DNA from: Collinsella sp. AM17-1
Lineage (GTDB): Bacteria; Actinomycetota; Coriobacteriia; Coriobacteriales; Coriobacteriaceae
Direction: 5' to 3'
NCBI RefSeq assembly: GCF_003470665.1
Contig: NZ_QRJZ01000008.1
Span: forward strand, 15,784-79,783
DNA: 64,000 bases
Shown here piece after piece: positions 7,299 through 16,416 of the stretch. The number at the start of each line of letters is the position of its first letter. The stretch's first letter is position 1. Position numbers and translations under genes: made by a program. A model generated the notes under the pieces. It made no database searches and was not told where the DNA came from. It saw nothing but the letters and a program-made list of their open reading frames with translations.

Positions 7299-8900
7299 CT
7301 ACGCCAGACGCGGGAACAGCGGATCGCCCTTCTCGACGGGCTGACCGCCGGCAAGCAGGCCCCAAGTGCAAATGCCCTTGAGGTCGTCGCTCGCGGCCTC
7401 GTCCTCACAGGACAGGCGGCGCAGAGCCTCAACAGAAGTCTGGGGCATGAGCGGCATCAGCAGGTGGGCGGCGATGCGGATGGCCTCGAGCAGGTTGTAA
7501 ATCACAAATGCCAGCTCGTCAGCCTTGGCCTCGTCCTTGGCAAGCGCCCAGGGCTCGGAGTCCTCGATGTAGTGGTTGGCGGCATGGATGAGCTCCATGA
7601 CCTCATCCTTGGCTCCGCCGTAATCGAGCATGTCCATCTTGGCCATGTAGCGCTCGACCAAACCGTCGGCAATCTTTGCCAGCGGGTTATCGAACGCGTC
7701 GGCAGACGCCGGTTTAGCCGGGGCGCAGCCGTCAAAGTACTTTGCGCTCATGTTGAGCGAGCGCGAAATGAGGTTGCCCCAGCTGTTGGCCAGATCGGCG
7801 TTGTAGACCTGCTCCATGCGATCGAAGCTGATGGCGCCGTCAGTGCCGGGGACCACGTCGGTCATAAAGTAGTAGCGATAGCCCTCGACGCCCAGCATGT
7901 CGATAACGTCCTGCGGAGCGATGGCGTTACCGCGGCTCTTGGACATCTTCTCGGCCTTGCCGGTCTCGGCATTGCGCACGGTCAGGAAGCCGTGGGCAAA
8001 GACGTGCTCGGGCAGGGCCTCGCCGATGGCCATGAGCATGGCGGGCCAAATGACGCAGTGGAAGCGGATGATGTCCTTACCCACGATGTGGAACTGCGCG
8101 GGCCAGCGATAGGCCAGCTCGGCACGCGCCTCGTCGGTGTCGACACCGTAGCCGACGGCCGTCATATAGTTGAGCAGCGCGTCAAACCATACATAGGTCA
8201 CATGGCCCTCGTCAAACGGAACCTGGATGCCCCAGTCAAAGCTCGTGCGACTCACAGAAAGGTCGTTGAGGCCGCCCTCGACAAAGCTGCGAACCTCGTT
8301 CATGCGGAACGCAGGCTCGACAAAGTCGGGGTGCTCGTCATAGAGCTTGAGAAGCTTGTCCTGGAAGGCGGAAAGCTTAAAGAAGTAGGACTCCTCCTGG
8401 ACGCGCTCAAGCGGACGGTGGCAGTCGGGGCATAGATGCTGGCCGACGCTGCCGTACTCCTCGTCGCCCTTCTGGACCTGCGTATCGGTGAAGTAGGTCT
8501 CGTCAGGCACGCAATACCAACCGTCGTAGCTGCCCTTATACAGATAGCCGGACTCCTTCATGCGCTCCCACAGGTACTGCACGGCATGATGCTGGCGCGG
8601 CTCGGTGGTGCGGATGAAGTCGTCGTTGGAGATCTCGAGCTTGCTCCAAAGCTCCTTGAAGTGCGGAGCCTGGCTGTCGGTCCACTCCTGCGGCGTCATG
8701 CCATGCTTGGCTGCGGCCTCGGCGACCTTCTCGCCGTGCTCGTCCATGCCGGTCAGGAACTTGACGTTATAGCCGGCGGAGCGGCGATAGCGAGCCTGAA
8801 CGTCGGCGATGATGGTGGAATAAGCCGTGCCCAGGTGCGGATCGGCGTTGACGTAGTAGATGGGCGTCGTGATAAAGAACGAAGGCTTGCTTTGATCCAT
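7299..8900 (-). CDS. metG: Methionyl-tRNA synthetase
   Basis: Class I synthetase charging both initiator and elongator tRNA-Met. The HIGH-type motif appears as DPHLGTAYS near residue 20, a zinc knuckle half as CPDCHRPLERV around residue 140-150, and KMSKSRGNAI near residue 320. At 533 residues it ends after the anticodon-binding helical domain, so it lacks the C-terminal Trbp111-like dimerisation domain of longer homologues. The ATG at 8900 has CTGGAGGA eight bases upstream. It follows rsmI by 69 bp. Confidence 0.97.
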   Translation of the reverse strand: MDQSKPSFFITTPIYYVNADPHLGTAYSTIIADVQARYRRSAGYNVKFLTGMDEHGEKVAEAAAKHGMTPQEWTDSQAPHFKELWSKLEISNDDFIRTTEPRQHHAVQYLWERMKESGYLYKGSYDGWYCVPDETYFTDTQVQKGDEEYGSVGQHLCPDCHRPLERVQEESYFFKLSAFQDKLLKLYDEHPDFVEPAFRMNEVRSFVEGGLNDLSVSRTSFDWGIQVPFDEGHVTYVWFDALLNYMTAVGYGVDTDEARAELAYRWPAQFHIVGKDIIRFHCVIWPAMLMAIGEALPEHVFAHGFLTVRNAETGKAEKMSKSRGNAIAPQDVIDMLGVEGYRYYFMTDVVPGTDGAISFDRMEQVYNADLANSWGNLISRSLNMSAKYFDGCAPAKPASADAFDNPLAKIADGLVERYMAKMDMLDYGGAKDEVMELIHAANHYIEDSEPWALAKDEAKADELAFVIYNLLEAIRIAAHLLMPLMPQTSVEALRRLSCEDEAASDDLKGICTWGLLAGGQPVEKGDPLFPRLA

Positions 8901-8969
8901 GGGGTTTGTCCTCCAGAAAAACGTTGCATACAGAGGATGATTCTAGCGCAAGGGCTGGATATCCTCCAT

Positions 8970-9848
8970 CTATTGCATATCGAGCACCATGGCATAGACA
9001 TCGCGCTTGCGGCGCGAATACTTCTGAGACAGGCGCTTGGCCACCGCAGACGCGGGCTCCCCCTCCTCGAGCGCGGCGCGGATATCCTCGCGCAGGGCCT
9101 CGTCGGGATCCGCTGCCGTGGCGCCGACCGGCACGATACCGGCCTCCTCATCCTCGCTCGGCGGCGCGATGACCAGCGCGATCTCGCCCTTTACCTCGCC
9201 GCGAGCGCGCAGTTCCTCGGCAAGCTGGGCAGCGAGCCCGCGCAAGACCTCCTCGTGCAGCTTGGTGAGTTCGCGGCAGACGGCAACCTCACGCTGGGGA
9301 AAGACCTCCGCCACGGCCTCGAGCGTCGCCACGATGCGATGTGGAGACTCGTAGAAGATGAGTGCGCCGGGCACCACGGCAAGGCGCTGCAAACGGCGCA
9401 CACGGTCGCCGTGCTTTCGGCCCAAAAAGCCCTCGAAGAAAAAATGCTCGCAGGGAATGCCGGACGAAACAAGCGCCGTGACGCAAGCAGAGGGCCCGGG
9501 AATAACTTCGACGGGTACATCGGCCTCACGCGCCGCCTCGACCAGCGCCTGGCCGGGATCGGACACGCTCGGCATGCCGGCGTCCGAGGCAAAGGCGAGG
9601 GTCTCCCCCGCCAGCAGACGGTCGACCAGGCCGGCAGCGCGGCTAGCGATCACATTCTCGTCGCAACGGACAAGCGGCTTGGAAATGCCCAGGTGCATCA
9701 GCAGCTTTGACGTCACACGCGTGTCTTCGCAGCAAATGGCATCGGCGGCGGCAAAGGCCTCGCCAACGCGCGGGGACAGGTCGCCTAGGTTGCCGATGGG
9801 CGTGCCGACCACATAGAGTTTGCCCGTATGGGCGCTGTTTTGCGTCAT
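8970..9848 (-). CDS. rsmI: 16S rRNA (cytidine-1402-2'-O)-methyltransferase
   Basis: SAM-dependent tetrapyrrole-methylase-fold enzyme that 2'-O-methylates C1402 in the ribosomal P site. Signature motifs are GKLYVVGTPIGNLGDLSPR at the N-terminus, CCEDTRVT, SDAGMPSVSDPG and FYESPHRIVATL. The 292 residues include a C-terminal helical extension with a short basic region (YSRRKRDVYAM). It starts six bases after the GH5-like gene stop and precedes metG, so three genes probably share a transcript. Confidence 0.96.
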   Translation of the reverse strand: MTQNSAHTGKLYVVGTPIGNLGDLSPRVGEAFAAADAICCEDTRVTSKLLMHLGISKPLVRCDENVIASRAAGLVDRLLAGETLAFASDAGMPSVSDPGQALVEAAREADVPVEVIPGPSACVTALVSSGIPCEHFFFEGFLGRKHGDRVRRLQRLAVVPGALIFYESPHRIVATLEAVAEVFPQREVAVCRELTKLHEEVLRGLAAQLAEELRARGEVKGEIALVIAPPSEDEEAGIVPVGATAADPDEALREDIRAALEEGEPASAVAKRLSQKYSRRKRDVYAMVLDMQ

Positions 9849-9854
9849 ATCAAC

Positions 9855-10916
9855 CTATTCAATCATGCCGCGCTCGAGCGTACCGAGCGCCGCGCGGGCG
9901 TCCCATGCTGCAATGCGCTTCTCGGTCTTCCACGTTTGGAAGAACCAACCGGCAGCCGGCGCAAACGAAGCCAGCTGGTTGGCGATAAACACGCGCTCGT
10001 AGGCATTGCGGCCCTCGGGCGTAACCGACGAGTTGGCAAAGATCGCCGCGCCCGACCATTCGCCCACCAGCACGGGGAACCCAGTCGAAATCGCTTCTTT
10101 AAGCTCGCGCTTGTTACGAGAAATCGCCGTCGTCAGCCCGCGAGGGCTCGTGATGTCGAGCGCATACTCGTCGCGGTAATGATACAGGTGAAGGTCCATG
10201 TAGACGTTCTTGTACTTGGCGCCGCGCATAAAATGCTTCCACTCGCTGGGATGCCCCGACGACGAGAAGACGACGATTTTATCCTCGGGCATATACGAAC
10301 GGACGAGCTCGTAGGCATCGCGATAGAAATTGCGCAGGTAGTGAGCAGGAATGCCATCCGTCATGGTGAAGAGGCTCTTGCGAACGCTCATCTGCGGCGT
10401 GTCCAGCAGCTCAATGCCCAGCAGGCTCTCGGCCTCGCCATAGCGATCGGCCAAGCGCTCGAGCACGTCGAGTGCGACATGACGGCCGTTGGTGGACGAA
10501 TGCCACTCGGCGACAGCCTCCGGCGTGGTGGGCGAATCGTTGGAATCGCCCTGGCCACCGGGCACGGTTGCCAGATCGAGCAGCACGCGGATATCGTACT
10601 TGGCAGCCCACTCAATCGCGCGGTCGATGTAATCGACAACCGATATGTAGGAGGCATCGGACTCCTGTGAGCCAAAGGCATACCAGGGCACCGGCAGACG
10701 CACGGCATTGAGACCGATCTGCGCCATGCGGCGAAAATCGCCCTCGCTCACAAACGTCTCGTAATGACGACGCATGCGCTCGTTGTAAGCGGCGGTACCC
10801 ATGGCCTCCTGCAGCTCGGCTGCGTTGGATGCGCCGGTCGCCGCGTACAGCGACGGGGTCACCCAAGGCTCGGGAATAAACCAGCCAGAGAGATTAACGC
10901 CGAGTATCCTCTCCAT
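9855..10916 (-). CDS. GH5-like (exo-1,3-glucanase-type) protein, acid/base residue apparently replaced
   Basis: A 353-residue TIM-barrel protein resembling family 5 exo-1,3-beta-glucanases. It begins ERILGVNLSGWFIPEPWVTPSLY, has the family segments RLPVPWYAFG, DLHLYHYR and the nucleophile loop VLVGEWSGA. The acid/base region, normally GIELLNEP, reads GIELLDTPQ, so the catalytic Glu is missing by eye alignment. No signal peptide is seen, so the protein is probably cytoplasmic. The ATG at 10916 has AAGGGGGC upstream. It may be a pseudo-enzyme or use another acid. It leads the rsmI-metG operon. Confidence 0.75.
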   Translation of the reverse strand: MERILGVNLSGWFIPEPWVTPSLYAATGASNAAELQEAMGTAAYNERMRRHYETFVSEGDFRRMAQIGLNAVRLPVPWYAFGSQESDASYISVVDYIDRAIEWAAKYDIRVLLDLATVPGGQGDSNDSPTTPEAVAEWHSSTNGRHVALDVLERLADRYGEAESLLGIELLDTPQMSVRKSLFTMTDGIPAHYLRNFYRDAYELVRSYMPEDKIVVFSSSGHPSEWKHFMRGAKYKNVYMDLHLYHYRDEYALDITSPRGLTTAISRNKRELKEAISTGFPVLVGEWSGAAIFANSSVTPEGRNAYERVFIANQLASFAPAAGWFFQTWKTEKRIAAWDARAALGTLERGMIE

Positions 10917-11163
10917 CACTGCCCCCTTCGGATCATGCGGGTCGAACCCGCATCGTATTGCATAGGATAAGTATCGTTCTGAGTATACCCGCGTGTGCGG
11001 ACAGGCGACCGAACGGTCTGCAAAGTGACGCGAAAGTGGGAGGAATGTCTGGGGCGGGCGGGCTCGGAATGGTGCGACGAGGTGTGTACGCGCGCCGGAG
11101 GCAGGCACCGGAAAGTGTGTCCCGTTCTGAGCCCTTATTCTGGGACGCAGTTTCCGCAGAACC

Positions 11164-11398
11164 CTACATAAAAGAAAAGGACCCCTTTGCAGAGGTCCTA
11201 GTCAATTCAAGGTGGCGGGGAAGGGAATCGCGTCCGCGCGCTGCGCGGACGGACCGCTGCGGCGCTTACGCGCCTTGCGAGCTGCGCTGGCAAACGCTTA
11301 CGCGTTTACTCAGCTCCGCGCCCTCACGGGGTTCGATTCCGTGCGAGGGCTACATAAAAGAAAAGGACCCCTTTGCAGAGGTCCTAGTCAATTCAAGG

Positions 11399-11416
<18 letters not shown>
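11164..11416. repeat. tRNA-Phe 3' end/terminator direct duplication with structured insert
   Basis: An exact 67-bp unit (terminator hairpin AGGACC/GGTCCT, tRNA 3' end and part of the T-arm) occurs at 11164-11230 and 11350-11416. The first copy stops inside the T-loop. The 119-bp insert holds three hairpins (GTCCGCGC/GCGCGGAC, GGCGC-TTAC-GCGCC, AAACGC-TTAC-GCGTTT) and ends with GGGGTTCGATTCC on the plus strand, the tRNA-Phe T-loop inverted, inside a strong stem with GCCCTC/GAGGGC arms (about 11319-11349). The gap 10917-11163 upstream holds no gene I can support. Confidence 0.85.
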
Positions 11417-11471
<55 letters not shown>

Positions 11472-11594
11472 ATTTGAGGTGTGCCTTGTTTCAAGGCTTG
11501 ATTAGTATAACCAAGGACGCGTTCCGGTCAACCGAGAATTTTAAAAAAGTTTTTGAGCACAGCCTCGGTTCTATAAATCGGCACGTCAGAGACA

Positions 11595-11882
11595 TCAGCC
11601 GGCAGCAAGAAGTTTTTCGCTCAGAGCCGCACGGGCAAACTCACTTGGCGTCATCCCCTCGGCAGCCGCCCGTCGACGAATGGCCTCCTTCATTCCCAGA
11701 GGAATCTTGACCGACAACGTTGCCGTCCCCTCACCTGAGAGCGGGGGCCGTCCATGCACGATCCCACCAACGGTATGTTCGCCATCCGGAAACTCTCCGC
11801 GCTCGTACGACTCGCACCACGCGTCAATCATTTCATCCGTTACAACCTGACCTTTAGCGGCCGTATACGTCTTGCCCATCAT
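11595..11882 (-). CDS. BrnA-like ribbon-helix-helix antitoxin
   Basis: A 95-residue protein. The C-terminal half (ATLSVKIPLGMKEAIRRRAAAEGMTPSEFARAALSEKLL split over about residues 56-92) has the beta-strand plus two-helix pattern of a ribbon-helix-helix DNA-binding domain. The N-terminal half (DEMIDAWCESYERGEFPDG) is the kind of disordered/helical segment that wraps a toxin. It overlaps the upstream toxin-like gene by an ATGA, and toxin-before-antitoxin order is that of brnTA. Such antitoxins bind their toxin and repress their own promoter. Confidence 0.75.
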   Translation of the reverse strand: MMGKTYTAAKGQVVTDEMIDAWCESYERGEFPDGEHTVGGIVHGRPPLSGEGTATLSVKIPLGMKEAIRRRAAAEGMTPSEFARAALSEKLLAAG

Positions 11883-12145
11883 CGACCCCTTTGCCGAGCC
11901 CGTTCAATCTCCTGCCAAAATTTCTTCTGGACTGGAGACAAGGCATGAATGATAAGCCACCCACGAACAAGCTCGACCGCGACAAGCTCCACGCTTCGTC
12001 CGTCTGGGAGCCATCCAATCGCAAGCCATCTCGGCGGCTCGTCCTTCGACTCGCGACGAATTCGCTCAGTAACCGCAAGCCAAGCGCTAAGCACCTGCTT
12101 TTCTGTCAGGTGCTTTTTAGCGTTGGGATGGATCTCAACATCCAT
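11879..12145 (-). CDS. BrnT-like toxin (putative ribonuclease)
   Basis: An 88-residue protein starting MDVEIHPNAKKHLTEKQVL, with a central WLAIGWLPDGRSVELVAVEL and C-terminal HALSPVQKKFWQEI. The spacing of an N-terminal His/Lys segment, a G-x(n)-GR beta hairpin and a terminal His-Ala followed by a basic helix resembles BrnT/RelE-fold RNases, but family assignment is by pattern only. ATG at 12145 has GGAGGAG seven bases upstream. It overlaps its antitoxin gene by four bases. Confidence 0.65.
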   Translation of the reverse strand: MDVEIHPNAKKHLTEKQVLSAWLAVTERIRRESKDEPPRWLAIGWLPDGRSVELVAVELVRGWLIIHALSPVQKKFWQEIERARQRGR

Positions 12146-12203
12146 GCATCTTCTCCTCCATCTTACCCAATTTCGTATGACGAAAGTCCGCTGTCGCCAA
12201 TTC

Positions 12204-12563
12204 TTAAGCCGGCACGCGTTGGAGAGCAGGGGTCGAAACAATGATTGAAGAGCGTTCTAGTGCGGCCCAGGCGCCGGGGTAGGAGCACATACGCCAGGGA
12301 CATACGTTTTCGTAGCGCGCGAGGATATTGCCGTCGCGATCGATGAAGGCGATGTCGATGGGATAGGCCATAAAACACGTGTGGACCGAAGAGCAGCGTG
12401 GAAACGCCATGACGAGCGGCAGGCCGTTGGCGGCAACCGGACGCCGTCCCAGCATGCCGCGCAGGCGCATGACAAACGACTCCGCCACCGCAAACTCGGC
12501 CGGCGTCCAACCCAGCCTATTGAGTGCCCGCGCGTAGGCGATGTAGGACGAGACCGCGGTCAC
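12204..12563 (-). CDS. DUF192 protein in tad operon
   Basis: A 119-residue DUF192 protein (family motifs LPLVMAFPRCSSVHTCFMAYPIDIAF and DRDGNILARYENVCPW split across residues 50-95). I chose a GTG start at 12563 that overlaps the upstream pilin-like gene stop as GTGA, since longer frames would run into that gene. DUF192 members are small beta-rich proteins of unknown biochemical role, often secreted; here no signal peptide is seen. Coupling to the last Tad gene suggests a pilus-linked role, which is inference. Confidence 0.75.
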   Translation of the reverse strand: MTAVSSYIAYARALNRLGWTPAEFAVAESFVMRLRGMLGRRPVAANGLPLVMAFPRCSSVHTCFMAYPIDIAFIDRDGNILARYENVCPWRMCSYPGAWAALERSSIIVSTPALQRVPA

Positions 12564-13036
12564 ATGACCACCCCCGGGCGCCATGGATCGACCGTCACCG
12601 CGCGCTCGTGCGACAACGTTGTCGGCGCCCCCAGCGGAACGCCAGCGATGCTGAGAGAAGTCGGCCACGGCTCATAGTGCATGGTGCAGGTGTAGGTCCT
12701 AAACGTACCGGATAGGGAGAGCAGGCCACCATCCGATGCCTCCGCGCCTTGCTCGCTCGACACTTCGATCTGCAAGTCATAGCCTTTCATGGCATTCAGA
12801 ATTTGAGTCTGAACCGTCGCCGAGGCATCGGCAGAGCTTTCGTCGCCCTCCCCCTCCGACGCCACGGCGTGCGCCAACACGATGTCGGGCACCACGCGGT
12901 CGAAGCGCGCGACAGCGCTGGCAAAGATCATGACGTTGTACACGATGAGTGCCAGCACCAGCAAAACGGGCGTAACCACTGCCATCTCCACCGTCGCTTG
13001 GGCGCGCTCCTCGCGCAGACGCATGCGGATACTCAT
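12560..13036 (-). CDS. TadE-like minor pilin
   Basis: A 158-residue protein with a short basic N-terminus then the TadE-like hydrophobic segment ERAQATVEMAVVTPVLLVLA (residues ~9-30), i.e. the Glu-initiated helix cut or inserted by pilus machinery. The rest is a soluble, Ser/Asp-rich domain with a few Cys. It directly abuts the TadG-like gene (TAATG, one base shared) and is followed by DUF192. Probably a minor pseudopilin. Confidence 0.8.
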   Translation of the reverse strand: MSIRMRLREERAQATVEMAVVTPVLLVLALIVYNVMIFASAVARFDRVVPDIVLAHAVASEGEGDESSADASATVQTQILNAMKGYDLQIEVSSEQGAEASDGGLLSLSGTFRTYTCTMHYEPWPTSLSIAGVPLGAPTTLSHERAVTVDPWRPGVVM

Positions 13037-15189
13037 TACGACCCACCGCCCAAAGCGCCAACCAGCGTGGCGACATCGACGGTGAGCGGGATGGAGCCGC
13101 CGCCGGGCAGAGGAATCTCCGCAAGCGTGAACACCGTACCGCTAATGGTGCGTTCGACTTGATATTCCAACGCCTCGCAAAGCGCCTTGGGATCGGTCAC
13201 GCCCAACGGAATACTTCGCAGCTTGTCTTGCGCTTGAGAGAAACCAGCAATGTCAGACCCCGGACTCTTAATGACGTTGGCGGAATCGGTCAGCACCGGC
13301 TTTCGCAGGCGCAAGTCGCACGGTTCCAGACCCAACGCCGCCACGGACGCCGAAACGGTATCGCCGAGCCACGATGCGATGGAGCCCAACGCGCCGCTGC
13401 CCCCTCCTAGGCCTTTAATCATCTCGCCCATAAGTTCGTCGGCCGAACCTTGGATATCACCGTATCCCACAAGCAGCCGTCCCCAAACATCCATGACGCC
13501 GTCGAACACGCCGGCAACGCCGCCCGAGCGTTCCTTCAATGTCGAGAAAAATCGCGAAAGCACGTTGTTTTGCGCCGTCGCCCCATCGGGCGCCAGCACC
13601 GCGGCAGAGATGGCACCGCGATCGCCAAGTCTGACTGCCGTGTTAAACGAAGAGTTGAGTTCATCGGAGCTCGAGATGGCACCCGAAACCGCAAAGGCAA
13701 CCACGCCGTTGCGACCGGGCGGAGCGATACGCGGACGCTCGCCCGAAAGCGCTTTAATGGCCTGGTCAAACGCATTGCTCGCACGGTCGGCCTCATCCTC
13801 GGTCTGACGCATGAGCTCAAGCTCTTTGTTCCGACATTTGACGTATTCCTCCAAGGCCTTTTTGAACTCGTCGAAGTGATATTCGAAGCCGTTTTCGATA
13901 GAGGTTGAAGGCGCCGCAACAGCACCAAGCGACGAAACGCCAAAATGGCATTTGCTGCATTTATCCTGTCCATCGTAATCGGCAACCGAAGCAAATCCGC
14001 TCGGCGTCCCTTTCTTATAGTTAGGGCAGGTCGTCCCGTAATGCAGATACGCCTTGTCATCGTTCACGCTCGTCGGCCACACCGCATCGGTATAGAGTTC
14101 CGTCGCCCGAACCTCATCAGAGTTGCGCGGCAGCAGCGGAATATAGGAGGAGACCCTGTCTCCGTTCTCGGTTATATGTGCCCGATCGACCTCCGCGCTC
14201 GCATAGGTATAAAACGCCTTACGCGCCGCAGACTCTGCCTTCATCTCGACACTCGAGCCGTGGGGCTTCTCATTTGTCAGACGCCAATGGTAGTAGTCCT
14301 TCGCGCGATCAAGGGCAACTTGGGGCTCCCACGTAACGCTCGATGAGTAATGTGGATTTTGAACACCGGAGAGATCCGTTAGGCTTTTCGCACGCTCCCA
14401 CATGCAAGAACAGCTGCCGACCGAGCCCTTGTCAGACCCACCACAATCCGCCAGCCAAGCACGCTCTTTAGCCTTCGCCGTGTCCTCAGAAGCCTTCCGC
14501 AGCTCCTCGGCCGCACACTCTAAATCATCTGATGTGTCTTTAATGGCATCGGTCGAGATCTCGGACCCCTCGAGCGCAGCGAAGTCAGACTCGGATGTCC
14601 TGGGCACGGCAAGCGCCGTACCGGTATAGGTCACACTATCGGTATCCTGCGCCGACACCGCCTGCGTGGCACGCGCGGCGATCAGATACGGCAGAGCCGT
14701 CTCGATTTTCTGTAAGCCTTCCGATGCGCTTTTGGCAAACTTGTTGCGCGTTTTAATGATCTCAATCCCGGTGTCGACCATATTGCCGGCAACCGGCTCG
14801 GCACCCGGGATGAGGATGGCGACCAGGCCCGTCCCGATCGTGGCAAACCCCGCCAGCCCCAGACTCAAGATGCTCGCATCAACCACCGTGGCAGCCGTGT
14901 GATAGGACGACACTACGTTGGCACCCGCCAGCGCGCCACTATCAGCCGCCACCTGAGTATCCCCGGCACGCGACATGCTCCATATCGCCGCGGTCGACGA
15001 AAACAACAATGTGAGCACCACTAGGATGACCACGGCAGAAGAAAGCGTGGTATAGGCGCCGTCTTCGATAAACAGATCGACACCGGCTCGACCCATAAAG
15101 CCGCCTCGCTTGCGATGGCAGCTCGGACGGTGCGTCAAAACGCGTCTAGACCAGAAACGCTTAATCCCATGCAGCAATCCACGAATCAT
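13036..15189 (-). CDS. TadG-like Tad pilus protein, 717 aa
   Basis: A large membrane-anchored protein. After a basic N-terminus (KRFWSRRVLTHR) and acidic turn it has one membrane segment (residues ~49-69, VVILVVLTLLFSSTAAIW) followed by QVAADSGALAGANVV, the hallmark of TadG/Flp-associated proteins. The remaining ~640 residues are extracellular and include CxxC pairs (GSCSCMW; DKCSKCHFG) and coiled regions. The ATG at 15189 has GGAGGGAG six bases upstream and overlaps the preceding TadE-like gene by 29 bp. TadG-like proteins are thought to act at the cell-surface end of pilus assembly. Confidence 0.8.
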   Translation of the reverse strand: MIRGLLHGIKRFWSRRVLTHRPSCHRKRGGFMGRAGVDLFIEDGAYTTLSSAVVILVVLTLLFSSTAAIWSMSRAGDTQVAADSGALAGANVVSSYHTAATVVDASILSLGLAGFATIGTGLVAILIPGAEPVAGNMVDTGIEIIKTRNKFAKSASEGLQKIETALPYLIAARATQAVSAQDTDSVTYTGTALAVPRTSESDFAALEGSEISTDAIKDTSDDLECAAEELRKASEDTAKAKERAWLADCGGSDKGSVGSCSCMWERAKSLTDLSGVQNPHYSSSVTWEPQVALDRAKDYYHWRLTNEKPHGSSVEMKAESAARKAFYTYASAEVDRAHITENGDRVSSYIPLLPRNSDEVRATELYTDAVWPTSVNDDKAYLHYGTTCPNYKKGTPSGFASVADYDGQDKCSKCHFGVSSLGAVAAPSTSIENGFEYHFDEFKKALEEYVKCRNKELELMRQTEDEADRASNAFDQAIKALSGERPRIAPPGRNGVVAFAVSGAISSSDELNSSFNTAVRLGDRGAISAAVLAPDGATAQNNVLSRFFSTLKERSGGVAGVFDGVMDVWGRLLVGYGDIQGSADELMGEMIKGLGGGSGALGSIASWLGDTVSASVAALGLEPCDLRLRKPVLTDSANVIKSPGSDIAGFSQAQDKLRSIPLGVTDPKALCEALEYQVERTISGTVFTLAEIPLPGGGSIPLTVDVATLVGALGGGS

Positions 15190-15697
15190 AATCTCCCTCC
15201 AGCCATTCGGGACGCGATTGATACGAGACATCGACCTTGAGCTCAACGTAGCCGCCCTCGGCGGTACCACCCATAGCCTGCGCAAACGCACCGATCACAG
15301 GCAACGGCTTGACCTCGCCGGAAACGGACACGGACGAGACGCCACCCGCACCGGCCCGGCCAAGCTCGATATCCCACGACAACGGCCCGCCGGCATGAAA
15401 GATCGAAACGTTGGGCACTGCGGCAAGTCGGCGGCGGGTGAACTCCTTAAGATCGTCGTCCTCCGCCGTCGTCGTGGTCATGAGCCGCGCGGTCTCGGCG
15501 GCGGCAGACTCCATGACCGCGCGCGTATAGAGCAGGCACACCGGTTGCAGCGCGAGAAGGATGAGTGTCAGAAACGTCGGCAGCAAAAAAGCGGCCTCGA
15601 CCGTAGACTGCGCCCAGTCCTCGCGCGCGGCATCAATACAACGCGATGTCCTTAGCGGCCGCAGCGGCGTCGATAACCGACGTCGAGGCAACGCCAT
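15161..15697 (-). CDS. TadE-like pilus protein
   Basis: The conserved part starts EDWAQSTVEAAFLLPTFLTL, the TadE motif with its Glu five residues after Ser-Thr-Val, then a hydrophobic helix and a ~120-residue soluble domain (AVMESAAAETARLM onward). The start is uncertain: the ATG at 15697 gives 178 residues with a basic leader but overlaps the upstream gene by 65 bp; a rare start near 15640 would fit the spacing better. It lies between two other pilin-like genes of the Tad operon. Confidence 0.75.
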   Translation of the reverse strand: MALPRRRLSTPLRPLRTSRCIDAAREDWAQSTVEAAFLLPTFLTLILLALQPVCLLYTRAVMESAAAETARLMTTTTAEDDDLKEFTRRRLAAVPNVSIFHAGGPLSWDIELGRAGAGGVSSVSVSGEVKPLPVIGAFAQAMGGTAEGGYVELKVDVSYQSRPEWLEGDYDSWIAAWD

Positions 15698-15851
15698 GGG
15701 ATGCCGCCCGCTCAACCAGCGCCGCCAAGCGCCCATCGGTGCCGGCACGCCAAAGTCCCGCGATCGCCAGCACGATCGATAACAGCGCCACCGTGACGAT
15801 GGCGTATTCGACCGTCGCCTGGGCAGATTCCTCACGCAGGACATCATGCAT
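15633..15851 (-). CDS. Flp/TadE-like small pilin
   Basis: A 72-residue protein: short N-terminus REESAQATVEYAIVTVALLS, i.e. a Glu-bearing class III/TadE cleavage-type motif and a membrane helix (residues ~14-32), then an Ala-rich helix. It starts one base after the upstream gene stop. Size and motif make it a candidate second pilin or minor pilin beside flp at 16380-16613. Confidence 0.75.
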   Translation of the reverse strand: MHDVLREESAQATVEYAIVTVALLSIVLAIAGLWRAGTDGRLAALVERAASHGVASTSVIDAAAAAKDIALY

Positions 15852-15852
15852 T

Positions 15853-16416
15853 TCACGATCCCTCCTTTGAGTCCGTTGCCTGCGGGCTCAGGCGCACGGC
15901 GCGCAGACGACACGAAGCATCGCCAGCATCCGCGGCAATTGTCACCATATCGACCCAGCCGCGTCCGTCGCGCACGATGGCGCCCCACACGTTTCCCTTG
16001 ATGTCGAGATAGCCGCTCAGAGCAAGTTGCGCCGTGGGTACCTCGCGATAGGCACGCAGCATATCCGCCGCCGCTTCGGTCATCGGTCGGTCCTCGGACC
16101 ATGCAAGTCGAACCGCAATCGCGTTGCCCTCAGGCGAATCCGTCGCAGTGCCAGACCGCTTGTCGAGCGTCCGCAGAAAGGTTTGCGCCGTGACAGCGAC
16201 ATCCGAATCGTCCGCATCTCGCATCTCATCTTTTTGAGACGCCACCGCCGAATCTGAGCCCAAATCGGAGGCGGTCCCAGGACGCTGCTGCCGCGCGGCG
16301 TTAAGCCCCCAAAGCACCGCCGCTATCGCCACGGTCAGGCAAGCAAACACCAGCAGCACCCCGACGGGGCGCTCGCCCTCTACAGGCTGTTGATGCCCTC
16401 GCTGATAGCGTTCCAT
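15853..16416 (-). CDS. Hypothetical single-pass protein in tad operon
   Basis: A 187-residue protein with a basic/polar N-terminus, one membrane segment at residues ~18-40 (VGVLLVFACLTVAIAAVLWG) and an extracellular domain (VTAQTFLRTLDKRSG; LALSGYLDIKGNVWGA; DMVTIAADAGDASC). Its start overlaps the flp end by 37 bp. I do not recognise the family. Its position between flp and TadE-like genes implies a role in pilus assembly or anchoring. Confidence 0.65.
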   Translation of the reverse strand: MERYQRGHQQPVEGERPVGVLLVFACLTVAIAAVLWGLNAARQQRPGTASDLGSDSAVASQKDEMRDADDSDVAVTAQTFLRTLDKRSGTATDSPEGNAIAVRLAWSEDRPMTEAAADMLRAYREVPTAQLALSGYLDIKGNVWGAIVRDGRGWVDMVTIAADAGDASCRLRAVRLSPQATDSKEGS

